A stretch of DNA of 64,000 nucleotides from Paenibacillus glycinis (GCF_009909185.1 NZ_JAAAMV010000009.1:1-64000), one strand, 5' to 3'; counted from the first letter of the stretch, positions 8,070-16,152 are shown. The notes: generated from the sequence alone by a model not told the origin. Numbers and translations: made by a program.

Positions 8070-9040
8070 TCGCCGGCATCGTATGGCTGCTGGCGTCGTT
8101 GCCCGCGGCGGGCTTCCAGGTTGCCAGGCTGCGCTCGCTCGGGCTCAAGCGCCTGCTGGCGTGGACGGCCGCGATACTCGCCGTGGCGATCGCGGATATG
8201 GCCGCGGCCGGTTATCCCGCGACCGTTCGCATGCTGGCTATCATCGGCGTGCTGCTGTATGGCATGAAATCGGTCGTCTACATCGAGTGGACGAGCCGCA
8301 CCGGCCGATATTTGTCTTGGCGGCGATGGATCGCCTTTCATCTCTGGTTCGGCATGAGACCGGAAGCATTCGCCCGCAGGGCGGCAGCGCCTTACGGCGA
8401 TGCGGTCGGTTATATCCGGAGCGGAGCCTGGCGGTTTGCCGCCGGACTCGTCTTGACCGTGCTAGCCGCGCAGCCGTGGATCCCGCTGCCGGCGGAACCC
8501 GGAGCCGCGCGGAGCCTCGGCTCGATCATGGCGGTGCTGCCGCTGCTTGCGGGACTGAGCCTGATGCTGCATTTCGGCCTTTTCACGATCGTTGCGGGAT
8601 TATGGCGGCTGGCCGGCTTCGATTGCCGGCGGCAGTTCCGCAATCCGCTCCTGTCAAGAAGCCTGGGCGAGTTTTGGAGCCGCCGGTGGAACCTGGCCTT
8701 CTCGGACATGACGGCGATCGGCGCGTACCGTCCGCTATCGCTGGTATGGGGCCGAACCGCCGCCCGGTTCGCGGCTTTCGCATTCTCGGGCATCCTGCAC
8801 GAGCTGGCGATCAGCTTGCCCGTCCGGCAGGGCTTCGGCGGGCCGGCGGTTTATTTTCTGCTGCACGGCGCGGCCGTCTCGTTCGAAAGCCTGCTCGAGC
8901 GGAGCGGGAAGCCGCTGTCGGCCGTGCCGGGACTGGGCCGGGCGTGGACGCTGACGTGGCTGATCCTGCCCCTGCCGCTGCTGTTTCATCCCGCTTTCCT
9001 GCAAGAAATCGTCCTGCCGCTGGTTGCGCGGTTCAAGTAG
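8066..9040 (+). CDS. Wax synthase/MBOAT-like membrane O-acyltransferase
   Basis: The 324-residue multi-spanning protein matches the wax-synthase-like MBOAT group. LSRSLGEFWSRRWN (~190-205) resembles the family's LxEFWGRRWN signature, and SGILHELAIS contains the candidate catalytic His245. Family members transfer acyl groups from acyl-CoA to hydroxyl acceptors in the membrane. The start at 8066 overlaps the preceding stop (ATGA); a start further upstream would lie inside the preceding gene. A 16-bp terminator stem follows at 9067. The acceptor (lipid, alcohol or envelope polymer) cannot be read. Confidence 0.75.
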   Translation: MIAGIVWLLASLPAAGFQVARLRSLGLKRLLAWTAAILAVAIADMAAAGYPATVRMLAIIGVLLYGMKSVVYIEWTSRTGRYLSWRRWIAFHLWFGMRPEAFARRAAAPYGDAVGYIRSGAWRFAAGLVLTVLAAQPWIPLPAEPGAARSLGSIMAVLPLLAGLSLMLHFGLFTIVAGLWRLAGFDCRRQFRNPLLSRSLGEFWSRRWNLAFSDMTAIGAYRPLSLVWGRTAARFAAFAFSGILHELAISLPVRQGFGGPAVYFLLHGAAVSFESLLERSGKPLSAVPGLGRAWTLTWLILPLPLLFHPAFLQEIVLPLVARFK

Positions 9041-9066
9041 CGGAGGGGGGACAGGAAAGACGCAAA

Positions 9067-9103
9067 CGCCAAAGAAGCTTCCGCGCAGGAAGCTTCTTTG
9101 GCG
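9067..9103. terminator. Strong 16-bp stem-loop after the acyltransferase operon
   Basis: Bases 9067-9082 pair perfectly with 9088-9103 around a 5-nt loop. The stem contains AAAGAAGCTTCC and its complement. The T-rich half of the stem lies on the right arm; there is no long T-run outside. Confidence 0.75.
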
Positions 9104-9249
9104 CGTGGATTGCGCGCGCCTCCCGGCGCGCGGACGAGGCTTGACCGCCGAAGTGTCATCGGAATCTTAGCTGCGGCGATCAAAGGCGATCAAGATCAAG
9201 CAAGCCTCGATGACGGTCTGACGACGGAGGTCGATTACATCGTCAACGA

Positions 9250-10044
9250 TTGACGCCGGAGGAGGTTGGGCTGCCCGGCATGGCCGGCGTCCGCCGCCGC
9301 GCCGCGGGGCTGCGTCGCGAGGAAGTCGCGGCACTGGCCGGAATCTCGCTGCATTGGTACACGGCGATGGAGCAGGGGAGGGATATCCGCGTCTCGGACA
9401 GCGTTCTTGAAAGCCTGGCCCGGACGCTTCGGCTTCAGCCGGACGAACGGGTCCATCTGTACAGGCTGGCGAATCGCAATATACCGCTGGAGACGGGGAG
9501 CGAAGCGTATCGACCGACGGCATCCGATCCCGAACTGGAGCTTATCGTCAATCAATTCGGCCGGATGCCCGCATACGCGATCGACGGCAATTGGAACCTG
9601 CTCTCGTGGAATCGCGCAGCGGACGAGATGTTCGGCGGCTTCAAGCTATCTTGCAAGGAAGACGGCACCAAGAACTTGCTGTGGCTGTTATTCACCGATC
9701 CTGCGTTCCGGTCCCGGTTCGCGGATTGGGAGACGTCGGCCGCCAAGCTGGTCGCGGCGTTTCGCACGGCCTACGCCCGCCGCATGGAAGATCCTTGCGT
9801 GAGCGAGATCGTCGAGGAGCTGGGGAAGACAAGCGCCGAATTCGTGGGAATGTGGGAACGCCACGATGTGCGTTGCCTGCACGAGAATCAATTCCGGATG
9901 ATGCACCCGGCATCCGGCGAGATTGATCTAAGGTCCAATGCCTTCTATGCCGCAGAGCGGGAGGCAGTCACGCTGGTCGTGTACACGCCGGGCAGCGCCG
10001 CCGATAGCGAGAGACTGTCTTCCATGCTGAAGGCAGGCGGGTAA
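9250..10044 (+). CDS. XRE-family regulator with MmyB-like ligand domain, 5' end apparently eroded
   Basis: The protein has an HTH core (GLRREEVAALAGISLHWYTA) followed by EQGRDIRVSDSVLESLARTL and a C-terminal MmyB-like PAS-type ligand domain (FGRMPAYAIDGNWNLLSWN). Family members usually begin ~20 residues earlier with helix 1 (LGxFLRxRRxRLxPEEVGLP). Here the frame opens only after a TGA at 9211; upstream codons read GGRLHRQRLTPEEVG with no ATG or GTG. TTG at 9250 is the only usual initiator and would drop helix 1; GGAGGT at 9226 is 18 nt from it. The gene may be inactive, or its start is non-standard. Confidence 0.6.
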   Translation: MTPEEVGLPGMAGVRRRAAGLRREEVAALAGISLHWYTAMEQGRDIRVSDSVLESLARTLRLQPDERVHLYRLANRNIPLETGSEAYRPTASDPELELIVNQFGRMPAYAIDGNWNLLSWNRAADEMFGGFKLSCKEDGTKNLLWLLFTDPAFRSRFADWETSAAKLVAAFRTAYARRMEDPCVSEIVEELGKTSAEFVGMWERHDVRCLHENQFRMMHPASGEIDLRSNAFYAAEREAVTLVVYTPGSAADSERLSSMLKAGG

Positions 10045-10192
10045 GAATCGCAGACGGCGCGTTGATGCGCAGCATGACGGGCGATATTCGGCATGATCGC
10101 GATGTATACGGGAGCGGCATCCATCCAAAGATAAGCAGAGCAAATGACGCCTCTGTCCGCATTTGCGAAACTACGAACAAGGAGTTCGCGTT

Positions 10193-10522
10193 ATGACCCT
10201 TATCGCCATGGATGCTGGCGTCTTGACGTTCATCAATGTTTTCACGGTCGATCCCGCGAATCAGGAGCGCGTCGTCGAGCTGCTTGCAAGCGCGACGGAC
10301 GTCTCGGTCCGTCATGCCCCGGGCTTCGTGTCCTGCAGTCTTCATCGAAGCTTGGACGGGACGAAAGTCACGATGTACGCGCAGTGGAGAAGCGAAGAAG
10401 ATTACCAGGCGATGCGAAGCGATCCGAAGCCGCTGCCGTATCTGCAGGAGGCCCTGACCATCGCGACGTTCGAACCCGGCATGTACGAAGTCGTCCGTAC
10501 CTTCGAACCGTCGCAAGCATAG
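10193..10522 (+). CDS. Antibiotic biosynthesis monooxygenase (ABM) domain protein
   Basis: The 109-residue single-domain protein fits the dimeric alpha/beta-barrel ABM fold: VLTFINVFTVDPANQERVVE at the start, APGFVSCSLHRSLDGTKV in the middle, and a YAQWRSEEDYQAM strand-helix. Such proteins range from heme-degrading to quinone monooxygenases, and many have no known substrate. AAGGAG lies before the ATG at 10193. A shared terminator at 10537 separates it from the convergent SDR gene. Confidence 0.8.
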   Translation: MTLIAMDAGVLTFINVFTVDPANQERVVELLASATDVSVRHAPGFVSCSLHRSLDGTKVTMYAQWRSEEDYQAMRSDPKPLPYLQEALTIATFEPGMYEVVRTFEPSQA

Positions 10523-10536
10523 CGGGACATGAAAAC

Positions 10537-10585
10537 AAGTCCGCTGCGCATCACCGGCAAAGGTGAACGCAGCGGACTTTTCTTC
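10537..10585. terminator. Bidirectional terminator between ABM and SDR genes
   Basis: AAGTCCGCTGCG (10537-10548) pairs with CGCAGCGGACTT (10568-10579), followed by TTTCTT on the plus strand; upstream GAAAAC gives TTTTC on the minus strand. Confidence 0.85.
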
Positions 10586-10624
10586 AGCCCGGCATGGCAT
10601 TGCGCGTGCAAACTTGGCATCGGG

Positions 10625-11614
10625 TTATCGCGAGAATTCCGGAATCGCTCCGTGCGTCATGCCCAGAAGGTCTTCGCTGAGGTTCCAAAGCGATTCGGCC
10701 GCCGCCGGATCGATGGCCCATGAACGTACGCCCGCGAGGAGCTTGCTGTCCGCGGGAACGATAGCCGCGATGTCGCAGTTCTCGCAGTACACGCCGCCTT
10801 TCCCTTCCAATAGCGGGCTGGTCGCGCACCATACGGACGTGGCAGCGCCTTGCTCGGGGGTTTTGAAGCCCTCAGGGGCGATAAATGCGCCGTTCTCGTC
10901 GCGGCGAACGCCCCAAGCGGCCAATTCCTCGTCGCTCAGGTGGCGCGTCAAGCCGGTGAGAATCGCGCCGGGGTTAACGGCGAACGCGCGAACGCCATGC
11001 GCTTCGCCCCGTTTGTCGAGCTCGACCGCGAAGAGCGAGCAGGCGGTCTTCGATGCGCCGTAGGAGAGATCCTTGTCGTACGGCCTCCGCGTATAATTCA
11101 CGTCGTCCATGTCGATCGGCCCCAGCATGTGGCCGATGGAAGAAAGGGTGATGACGCGGGCATGGCCGGATCGGAGCAAGGCTTCCCACAGTCTTGCCGT
11201 CAGTTGAAAATGTCCTAAATGATTCGTCGCGAATTGGGTATCGAATCCGCGGGCGTCGCGGATCTCCGGAGGATTCGCGACCCCGGCGTTGTTGATCAAC
11301 AGATCCAGCGCCCGATTGGACGCCAGAAATTCGGCGGCGAACCGGTCGATGGACCGGGGATCGGCAAGGTCGAGCTGCAGGACTTCGACGCCTTTCATGG
11401 CGGAGAGCGCGTCCTGCGCCTTCTTGACGTCGCGCGCGCCGACGATGACTTTGGCGCCCGCGCCTACAAGGACGCGCGTCGTTTCCAGTCCGATGCCGCC
11501 GTGGCCGCCGGTCACGATCGCGAGCTTTCCTTGAAGGTCGCGGCCCGCAAGCGCTTCTTGCGCCGTCGTTTGCGGACCGAATCCCGAATGTAAAGGTTGT
11601 TGTGCCGTAGTCAT
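10625..11614 (-). CDS. Short-chain dehydrogenase/reductase
   Basis: The 329-residue protein has the Rossmann motif IVTGGHGGIGLETTRVLV, LDLLINNAGVANPP and the catalytic YGASKTA (YxxxK), placing it among extended SDRs of the retinol-dehydrogenase/protochlorophyllide-reductase-like group. It is a cytoplasmic NAD(P)-dependent oxidoreductase of unknown substrate. AAGGAG precedes the ATG at 11614. It is transcribed alone toward the shared terminator. The 300-bp gap 11615-11914 holds only the tatA terminator; no other gene is seen there. Confidence 0.85.
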   Translation of the reverse strand: MTTAQQPLHSGFGPQTTAQEALAGRDLQGKLAIVTGGHGGIGLETTRVLVGAGAKVIVGARDVKKAQDALSAMKGVEVLQLDLADPRSIDRFAAEFLASNRALDLLINNAGVANPPEIRDARGFDTQFATNHLGHFQLTARLWEALLRSGHARVITLSSIGHMLGPIDMDDVNYTRRPYDKDLSYGASKTACSLFAVELDKRGEAHGVRAFAVNPGAILTGLTRHLSDEELAAWGVRRDENGAFIAPEGFKTPEQGAATSVWCATSPLLEGKGGVYCENCDIAAIVPADSKLLAGVRSWAIDPAAAESLWNLSEDLLGMTHGAIPEFSR

Positions 11615-11860
11615 GGATGCGAAGTCTCCTTAATTTCATTTTAAGCAATAGGCAGAGGTCAGGATGCGAAGTTTCTATGGGTCTCTGGGCGAAGCTTGCG
11701 CGAAAGCGCATTGCGCATGTCGTTGGCCCGCAAGAATAGGATGCCACCGGTTACAACCATTTACGCAGCGTGAAGATCTCCCGAGGCGGAAGCATGCCGA
11801 TAAACGTTGTATGTAGGACGAGTGCGCGGATCCGACTCGCCGCCGCGCTTGCCGCGGACG

Positions 11861-11886
11861 AAAAAGCCGCGTGAGGTTCACGCGGC
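11861..11886 (-). terminator. Intrinsic terminator of the multicopper oxidase-ZIP-tatA operon
   Basis: On the minus strand a 9-bp GC-rich stem (11886-11878 with 11874-11866, 3-nt loop) is followed by TTTTT, the complement of 11861-11865. It lies 28 bp after the tatA stop. Confidence 0.9.
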
Positions 11887-11914
11887 ATTTCGGCGTGCCG
11901 GCAATCGGCAGGCG

Positions 11915-12097
11915 CTATTTCTCGGCTTTTTCTTTCGTCGTATCCTCTTGCTCGATCAATTCCTTGGTGCCGGTGCGAAATTCCCGAATGGTCGTTCCGA
12001 TCGCTTTGCCGAGCTGCGGCAGCTTGGAAGGGCCAAATAACAGCAGCGCAAGCAGGGCAATCAATACAAAACCGGTAATGCCGATATTCATGGGCAT
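11915..12097 (-). CDS. tatA: Twin-arginine translocase subunit TatA
   Basis: The 60-residue protein has one N-terminal transmembrane helix (IGITGFVLIALLALLLFG), the FGPSKLPQLGKAIG hinge and amphipathic helix, and a charged C-terminus. This is the complete TatA/TatE layout: TatA forms the pore that exports folded proteins together with TatC. GAGGAGG lies 8 nt before the ATG. It is the last gene of an operon whose first gene encodes a Tat-signal multicopper oxidase, so it probably serves that substrate. No tatC is in the window. Confidence 0.93.
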   Translation of the reverse strand: MPMNIGITGFVLIALLALLLFGPSKLPQLGKAIGTTIREFRTGTKELIEQEDTTKEKAEK

Positions 12098-12113
12098 TCA
12101 CATAACCTCCTCG

Positions 12114-13313
12114 TTAGTTCACTAAGATCGCCGTCGCGTACATGATCGCCACGCCGAGCGCAAGACCGGTAAAATTCGACCAGGAGACGGCAGGGGAGCC
12201 CGATTTGCCGGCTTCCCTCAGCATCATCTTGCTTATGACGTACACGACCTGCAGGATCGCGCCGGCGCCGATGCCGAAGAACAACGCCGAGAGCGTCGGG
12301 TTAAACAGGAAGCCTCCCGTCCAAGTGCCCAGGATGGCCGGCCCGCCGGCCAGCACCGCCAAAGCAAGAAAGGTCCTCCAGCCGGGCCGCTCCTTCAGCA
12401 TCGGCGCGGCGATGCCGACGCCCTCCGTGATATTGTGCAGGGTGAAGCCGATGATCAGGAAGGTGCCGAGCGCGGCATTGCCGGCCGCGAACGCGGCTCC
12501 GATCGCCAAGCCTTCTCCCAGATTATGAAGGCCGATCCCGCCCGCGATCTTGTAAGCCGCGGCCCTGCCCGACACCGCGCCGTTCTTGCTGTTCGACTGA
12601 TCCACCGCGAGCAGGAACAGGAAGCTCAGCAGCGCCGCGAGCCACACCAGGCTCGTGCCCTGGAAGATCCCGGGAGACGCCGCCCCGAGCTCGAAGCCTT
12701 CCTGAAAGGTGTCGATCGCGAGGAAGAGCAGCAGTCCGACCGTCAGCGCCAACACGGCTTGAATCCCCCGATCGGAGAACCGCCGCATGAACGGAAACCA
12801 CAGCAAGCCCAGTCCGACCGGCACGACGCCGACATAGATGCCGATCAGTCCGTATTGCAGGAAGCGGTTCGGGTCAAGCTCGGGCGTCATGACGGCCAGC
12901 GGGACTTCCCCCGTGAACAACAGCCCGTTGGTCGTGATCAGCACGATGGAATAAGGATCGGCTTCCACCCAGCCGTAAGGAATCCGGATCTCGGTCTCGC
13001 CGAACCTGCCGACGGTCGGGCCAGGATGGAAATCGGCGTTCCAAAACGCGTCGTTCACCACCACCTGCGCGATCGTCACGGCTTCCGGACCCGTGTTCAG
13101 CACCTTCAACGTGAAGCCTTCATCGGTCAAGATAATGCGCTGGATGTCCAGCGCTTCGATCGGCGCCACGGCTTTATCCTTGATGCCGGTGCCCAGGTTC
13201 GAGAGGAGAGCGATGATGCCGACGAGCAGAACCAAGGGGATGATGCCCCATAACCAGATAACGGTCTTTGATTTCTTCGGCTTTGCTTGCACGGGTTCGA
13301 CTTCCGCGTTCAC
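12114..13313 (-). CDS. ZIP-family metal transporter with N-terminal extracytoplasmic domain
   Basis: The protein has ZIP-family metal-binding helices HNLGEGLAIGAAFAAG and HNITEGVGIAAP, whose His and Glu residues form the transport site, plus further C-terminal helices. Unusually, residues ~17-40 form an extra membrane anchor and ~40-165 a beta-rich extracytoplasmic domain (IQRIILTDEGFTLKVLNTG) before the transporter. I chose the GTG at 13313 because GGAGG lies ~10 nt upstream; longer in-frame starts would overlap the oxidase gene. It lies 20 bp after the oxidase and 16 bp before tatA. The metal (Zn, Fe, Mn or Cu) is not readable. Confidence 0.85.
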   Translation of the reverse strand: MNAEVEPVQAKPKKSKTVIWLWGIIPLVLLVGIIALLSNLGTGIKDKAVAPIEALDIQRIILTDEGFTLKVLNTGPEAVTIAQVVVNDAFWNADFHPGPTVGRFGETEIRIPYGWVEADPYSIVLITTNGLLFTGEVPLAVMTPELDPNRFLQYGLIGIYVGVVPVGLGLLWFPFMRRFSDRGIQAVLALTVGLLLFLAIDTFQEGFELGAASPGIFQGTSLVWLAALLSFLFLLAVDQSNSKNGAVSGRAAAYKIAGGIGLHNLGEGLAIGAAFAAGNAALGTFLIIGFTLHNITEGVGIAAPMLKERPGWRTFLALAVLAGGPAILGTWTGGFLFNPTLSALFFGIGAGAILQVVYVISKMMLREAGKSGSPAVSWSNFTGLALGVAIMYATAILVN

Positions 13314-13333
13314 TGTTGCCTCGCCTCCATTCC

Positions 13334-14380
13334 TTAAACTTTCGCCTCGAAGAATCCCATCCATCCCAGCTCGGCAAACTCGCTTTGGTGCGCATGGAAC
13401 ATGTATTTGCCCGGTTCCGGGAAGACGATCTCGAGAATGCCGCGCTGTCCCTGGCATTGCATGATCGTATCCGTAATGACGGGCCGCGCGTCGGGGTCCG
13501 CGCCGACTTCGTAATACTTGAAAATATTGGCGTGCAGATGGAAGGAATTGATAAGATCGAACTCCGTTAGATTGCTTAAGTACACCCGGACCAGCTCCCC
13601 GACTTTAACCGCGATGGGATGCGCTTGAAAGGCGAATGCGTAGCCGTTCACGGTATACACCTCGTTCGCGCCGTCCAAGTCCAGATCGTAGCCGTTCATC
13701 ACCATGTTCAACTCCCTGGCCGGCTTCCGGGGCGTCTTCGGATCGATGATCAGATTGCCGTAAAGTCCTTTGTGAATATGCTTCGCGAGCGGAGGGATGT
13801 GACAGTGGTAAACGTGCATGCCGGCCGGCTTGGCTTCGAACTCGTAGACGAATTCCGTGCCGGATCGGACGGGCTCGAGACCGTCCATCCTCGGAGAATG
13901 GATGCCGTGGAAATGAATGGAGTGCGGATGCGTCGAGCCGTTCCAGAACTTGACCCGGACGATATCGCCTTCCGTGCACCGGATCGTCGGACCGGGGATG
14001 ATGCCGTTGTAAGCCCAGCCCGGGAATTTGATGCCCTTGGCGATCTCGACTTCGACATCCATCGCGACGAGCTGATAGTCCCGTACCGTTTTCCCGTCCG
14101 CCCGCGTACTCGTCTTGCCGTAATCGAATGCCGTAAGCGCCTCGATCGCTTGCTTCAATCCGTCCGTCATTGCGGTCCCCGGATCGTATCCGTGCGCCAT
14201 CCGTTCATGTTCTTTCGACTGATTGCCCGAATGCGCCGCATGATCCTGCGCGGCGCTGGCGGACCTCGTGAACAACGAAGCGGGGTTAAGCATGGAACTG
14301 CCGATTACGCCGAGGGCGCTGGCAGCCCCCCATTTCAAAACTTGCCGTCTGGAAACCGGACGCTTTGGATCGAACGCCAT
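13334..14380 (-). CDS. Tat-exported multicopper oxidase, two-domain laccase/nitrite-reductase type
   Basis: The N-terminus has a twin-arginine signal (SRRQVLKWGAASALGVIG). Copper motifs follow in order: HPHSIHFHGIH, MHVYHCHIPPLAKHIH (type-1 Cys and His), NSFHLHANIF and MFHAHQSEFAELGWMGFFE. At 348 residues it is a two-cupredoxin-domain enzyme, which normally trimerises, rather than a three-domain laccase. It would oxidise metals or phenols outside the membrane using oxygen, or reduce nitrite; motifs do not separate these. It heads the operon with a ZIP transporter and TatA, which points to a metal-handling role. Confidence 0.88.
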   Translation of the reverse strand: MAFDPKRPVSRRQVLKWGAASALGVIGSSMLNPASLFTRSASAAQDHAAHSGNQSKEHERMAHGYDPGTAMTDGLKQAIEALTAFDYGKTSTRADGKTVRDYQLVAMDVEVEIAKGIKFPGWAYNGIIPGPTIRCTEGDIVRVKFWNGSTHPHSIHFHGIHSPRMDGLEPVRSGTEFVYEFEAKPAGMHVYHCHIPPLAKHIHKGLYGNLIIDPKTPRKPARELNMVMNGYDLDLDGANEVYTVNGYAFAFQAHPIAVKVGELVRVYLSNLTEFDLINSFHLHANIFKYYEVGADPDARPVITDTIMQCQGQRGILEIVFPEPGKYMFHAHQSEFAELGWMGFFEAKV

Positions 14381-14424
14381 TCGTAGAACACCGCCTTCTT
14401 GTATGAGGGAAATTTAGTTGACCA

Positions 14425-14481
14425 AGTGCAACATTATTGGCAAAAAAAAGCATGTTTGTACACGGGACAAAATGTTGCACT
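14425..14481. promoter_or_regulatory. Widely spaced inverted repeat upstream of the multicopper oxidase
   Basis: AGTGCAACATT (14425-14435) and its exact complement AATGTTGCACT (14471-14481) flank a 35-bp AT-rich segment, 45-100 bp upstream of the oxidase start. The positions suit two operator half-sites of one regulator. The rest of the 14381-14604 gap shows nothing further. Confidence 0.5.
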
Positions 14482-14604
14482 GAAGCAAAACTTTTTTCAA
14501 GTTAACTATATGCTACGTGCCCCTCGTTGTAAACCTAAATTTTTCGATTCTGGTTTCTGCTCGGCGGGGGATTGCCGTGCGGCGATTCGACTTTGAGGCA
14601 AAGC

Positions 14605-14630
14605 AAAAACGTCCAAGCTTGGACGTTTTT
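14605..14630. terminator. 26-bp palindrome acting as bidirectional terminator
   Basis: The sequence is a perfect palindrome centred at 14617/14618 (core ACGTCCAAGCTTGGACGT) flanked by A5 and T5-6. It lies just past the stop of the small minus-strand gene at 14647. Confidence 0.85.
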
Positions 14631-14646
14631 TGGTTGTGCAGGCTAT

Positions 14647-14823
14647 TTATCGCGTAATGACGGCAATGACCTTGCGAATCGGCACGAATATCCGGGTGCC
14701 AAGCAATGTGCGAAGAATGACGACTCTGCCGACCACTTTGACGATTCGGCCTCCGATTTCTTCCGAAGAAGATGTTTTCAGCACTACGAGCTTCCCGCGC
14801 AAACGGTTCAATAACGCAGCCAT
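14647..14823 (-). CDS. Small basic protein, possible Sm-like/DUF2642-type
   Basis: A 58-codon gene encodes LNRLRGKLVVLKTSSSEEIG then GRIVKVVGRVVILRTLLGTR and ends IFVPIRKVIAVITR. Alternating hydrophobic strands with GK, GR and VPI turns look like a small Sm-like beta-barrel as in DUF2642 proteins; that assignment is inference. AAAGGGG sits 9 nt before the ATG, and a perfect terminator palindrome follows the stop. The coding signal is therefore good despite the length. It has no signal peptide or membrane helix. Confidence 0.65.
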   Translation of the reverse strand: MAALLNRLRGKLVVLKTSSSEEIGGRIVKVVGRVVILRTLLGTRIFVPIRKVIAVITR

Positions 14824-15093
14824 CCTGCTATCCCCTTTCTATCAGGTCTATCATTATTACTATGCGGCGGCAGCGAGATGGTTTGGGCTTGTATGCCCTC
14901 GCGAAAGGAAGTTGCCGGGCAGCCTAACAGCCGGCGGCGTCTAAGGGCATGCGCTTGCTTCATGAGAGGACGGGCGAGGAAAAGCGATATTTCCCGCGCA
15001 TAGACCATGACCCATCCGGATTGGCGAACGCCTACGTATACTGGGATTGACCGGCCATCGAGGCCCCAACCGCGCCGAAAAGAGGGTATTCAA

Positions 15094-15792
15094 GTGACGA
15101 AACAATTAACGACCAAGCAGGTTTTCCGCCGCATCAAGCGTGCCATGAAACGCAAGAAACCGCTGTCCCTGGTCAGGGTCGGAGACGGCGAAAATATCGT
15201 TTTGGCGCAAAAATCCGTCTGGCCTCTCTGCACCGTCATGCGTCAAGAGTGGGCCAAAGACGCCAAAAGAGGCAAGAAGGGGATCCCGTTCCCGAATACG
15301 AAGTTCCGCAACCAGGTGGCCCGTTCCATCCGCCGGGCGACCATCGTCGGGATTCTGCCCCTGAACGACCGAATGATCAAAGCGCCCGCGTATTTGAAAA
15401 GAGGTCTGACCAATCTCGTCTTCCCCTATTTCCGTCTGCGGCCGAAGCTGACTTGCCATGCCTGCATCAACCGGATCGCGGTGCGGAAGGCGGTCTTCAA
15501 GAAGACGTTGAAGGGCAAACGGATCCTCGTCATCAACCGCAAGCCGTCCGCGATCAAGAAACGGCTGGAGCGCAAGCCGTACCGGCTGCGAGTAACCGCG
15601 ACCATCAAATTCTCGCATCACAAGCAGATCAAGCGGACCGTAAGACGGGCCAAGAAGTTGCGGAAACGCTTCGACGTCGCGCTGATCTCCTGCGGCGTGA
15701 ACGCGGTCATCCTGGCGCCGAAGATCGCCGCGGCAACCGGCAGGGTAGCCATCGATTTCGGCAAAGCCCCCATGAAGATGAAAAAACGATGA
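15094..15792 (+). CDS. GT-D fold-like glycosyltransferase
   Basis: The 232-residue protein contains LSLVRVGDGENIVLAQ near its start, typical of GT-D fold enzymes (DUF1792/GT-D group), with a later FDVALISCGVNAVILAPKIA near the C-terminus. The protein is very Lys/Arg-rich. GTG at 15094 has AGAGGG upstream; an earlier in-frame ATG at 15007 has no ribosome site. GT-D enzymes add sugars to protein-linked glycans in Firmicutes. Nearby GT4 and GT2 genes and spore-surface-like genes suggest a surface glycan role. Confidence 0.65.
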   Translation: MTKQLTTKQVFRRIKRAMKRKKPLSLVRVGDGENIVLAQKSVWPLCTVMRQEWAKDAKRGKKGIPFPNTKFRNQVARSIRRATIVGILPLNDRMIKAPAYLKRGLTNLVFPYFRLRPKLTCHACINRIAVRKAVFKKTLKGKRILVINRKPSAIKKRLERKPYRLRVTATIKFSHHKQIKRTVRRAKKLRKRFDVALISCGVNAVILAPKIAAATGRVAIDFGKAPMKMKKR

Positions 15793-15808
15793 GCGGCCGG
15801 AATACAGG

Positions 15809-15837
15809 TTGACATATCGAGAAACGTCGATTTAATT
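15809..15837 (+). promoter_or_regulatory. Probable sigma-A promoter of the ArsR gene
   Basis: TTGACA (15809-15814) is followed after 17 bp by TTAATT (15832-15837). Transcription would begin near 15843-15845, at the ATG itself, implying a leaderless or misread start. Confidence 0.5.
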
Positions 15838-15842
15838 ACGTT

Positions 15843-16152
15843 ATGAAGCGTCGAACCCATTGAAGTATTCAAGGCGCTGTCCAACGAAGCCCGCCTTCAA
15901 ATCTTGGCGTGGTTGAAGGATCCGCAGGCGCATTTCGTACCCCAGGAGGGGGCTGATCTGTCCGAAATCGGGGTATGCGTCACCCAGATTACCGCCAAAT
16001 TGAACATGACCCAATCGACGGCATCCCAGTATTTGTCCGTTCTGCAGCGGGCCGGTCTCGTACAGGCGACGCGATTGGGAAAATGGACCTTCTACAGAAG
16101 AGACGAAGAGGCGATTCAACAAGTCGCGGCTTATCTTCAGCGCGAGCTCTAA
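15843..16152 (+). pseudogene. ArsR-family regulator with a one-base frameshift after its start
   Basis: The body of an ArsR/SmtB winged-helix protein is clear: EVFKALSNEARLQILAWLKD, then TAKLNMTQSTASQYLSVLQR and AGLVQATRLGKWTFYRRDEE. The only ATG in the right place (15843) reads M-K-R-R-T-H-stop. Removing one base at about 15849 gives M-K-V-E-P-I-E-V-F-K, the expected N-terminus. In the uninterrupted frame only ATT (15859) or an internal TTG (15904) could start. The gene is therefore frameshifted, uses a rare start, or holds a sequencing error. It precedes a truncated flavin oxidoreductase it may once have controlled. Confidence 0.6.

Noticed and set aside
12435-13253. Plus-strand frame opposite the ZIP transporter
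   Set aside because: Antisense shadow; the minus strand has clear ZIP motifs and tight operon spacing.
12114-13457. Longer ZIP start at 13457
   Set aside because: It would overlap the oxidase gene by over 120 bp and lacks a ribosome site; GTG 13313 has GGAGG.
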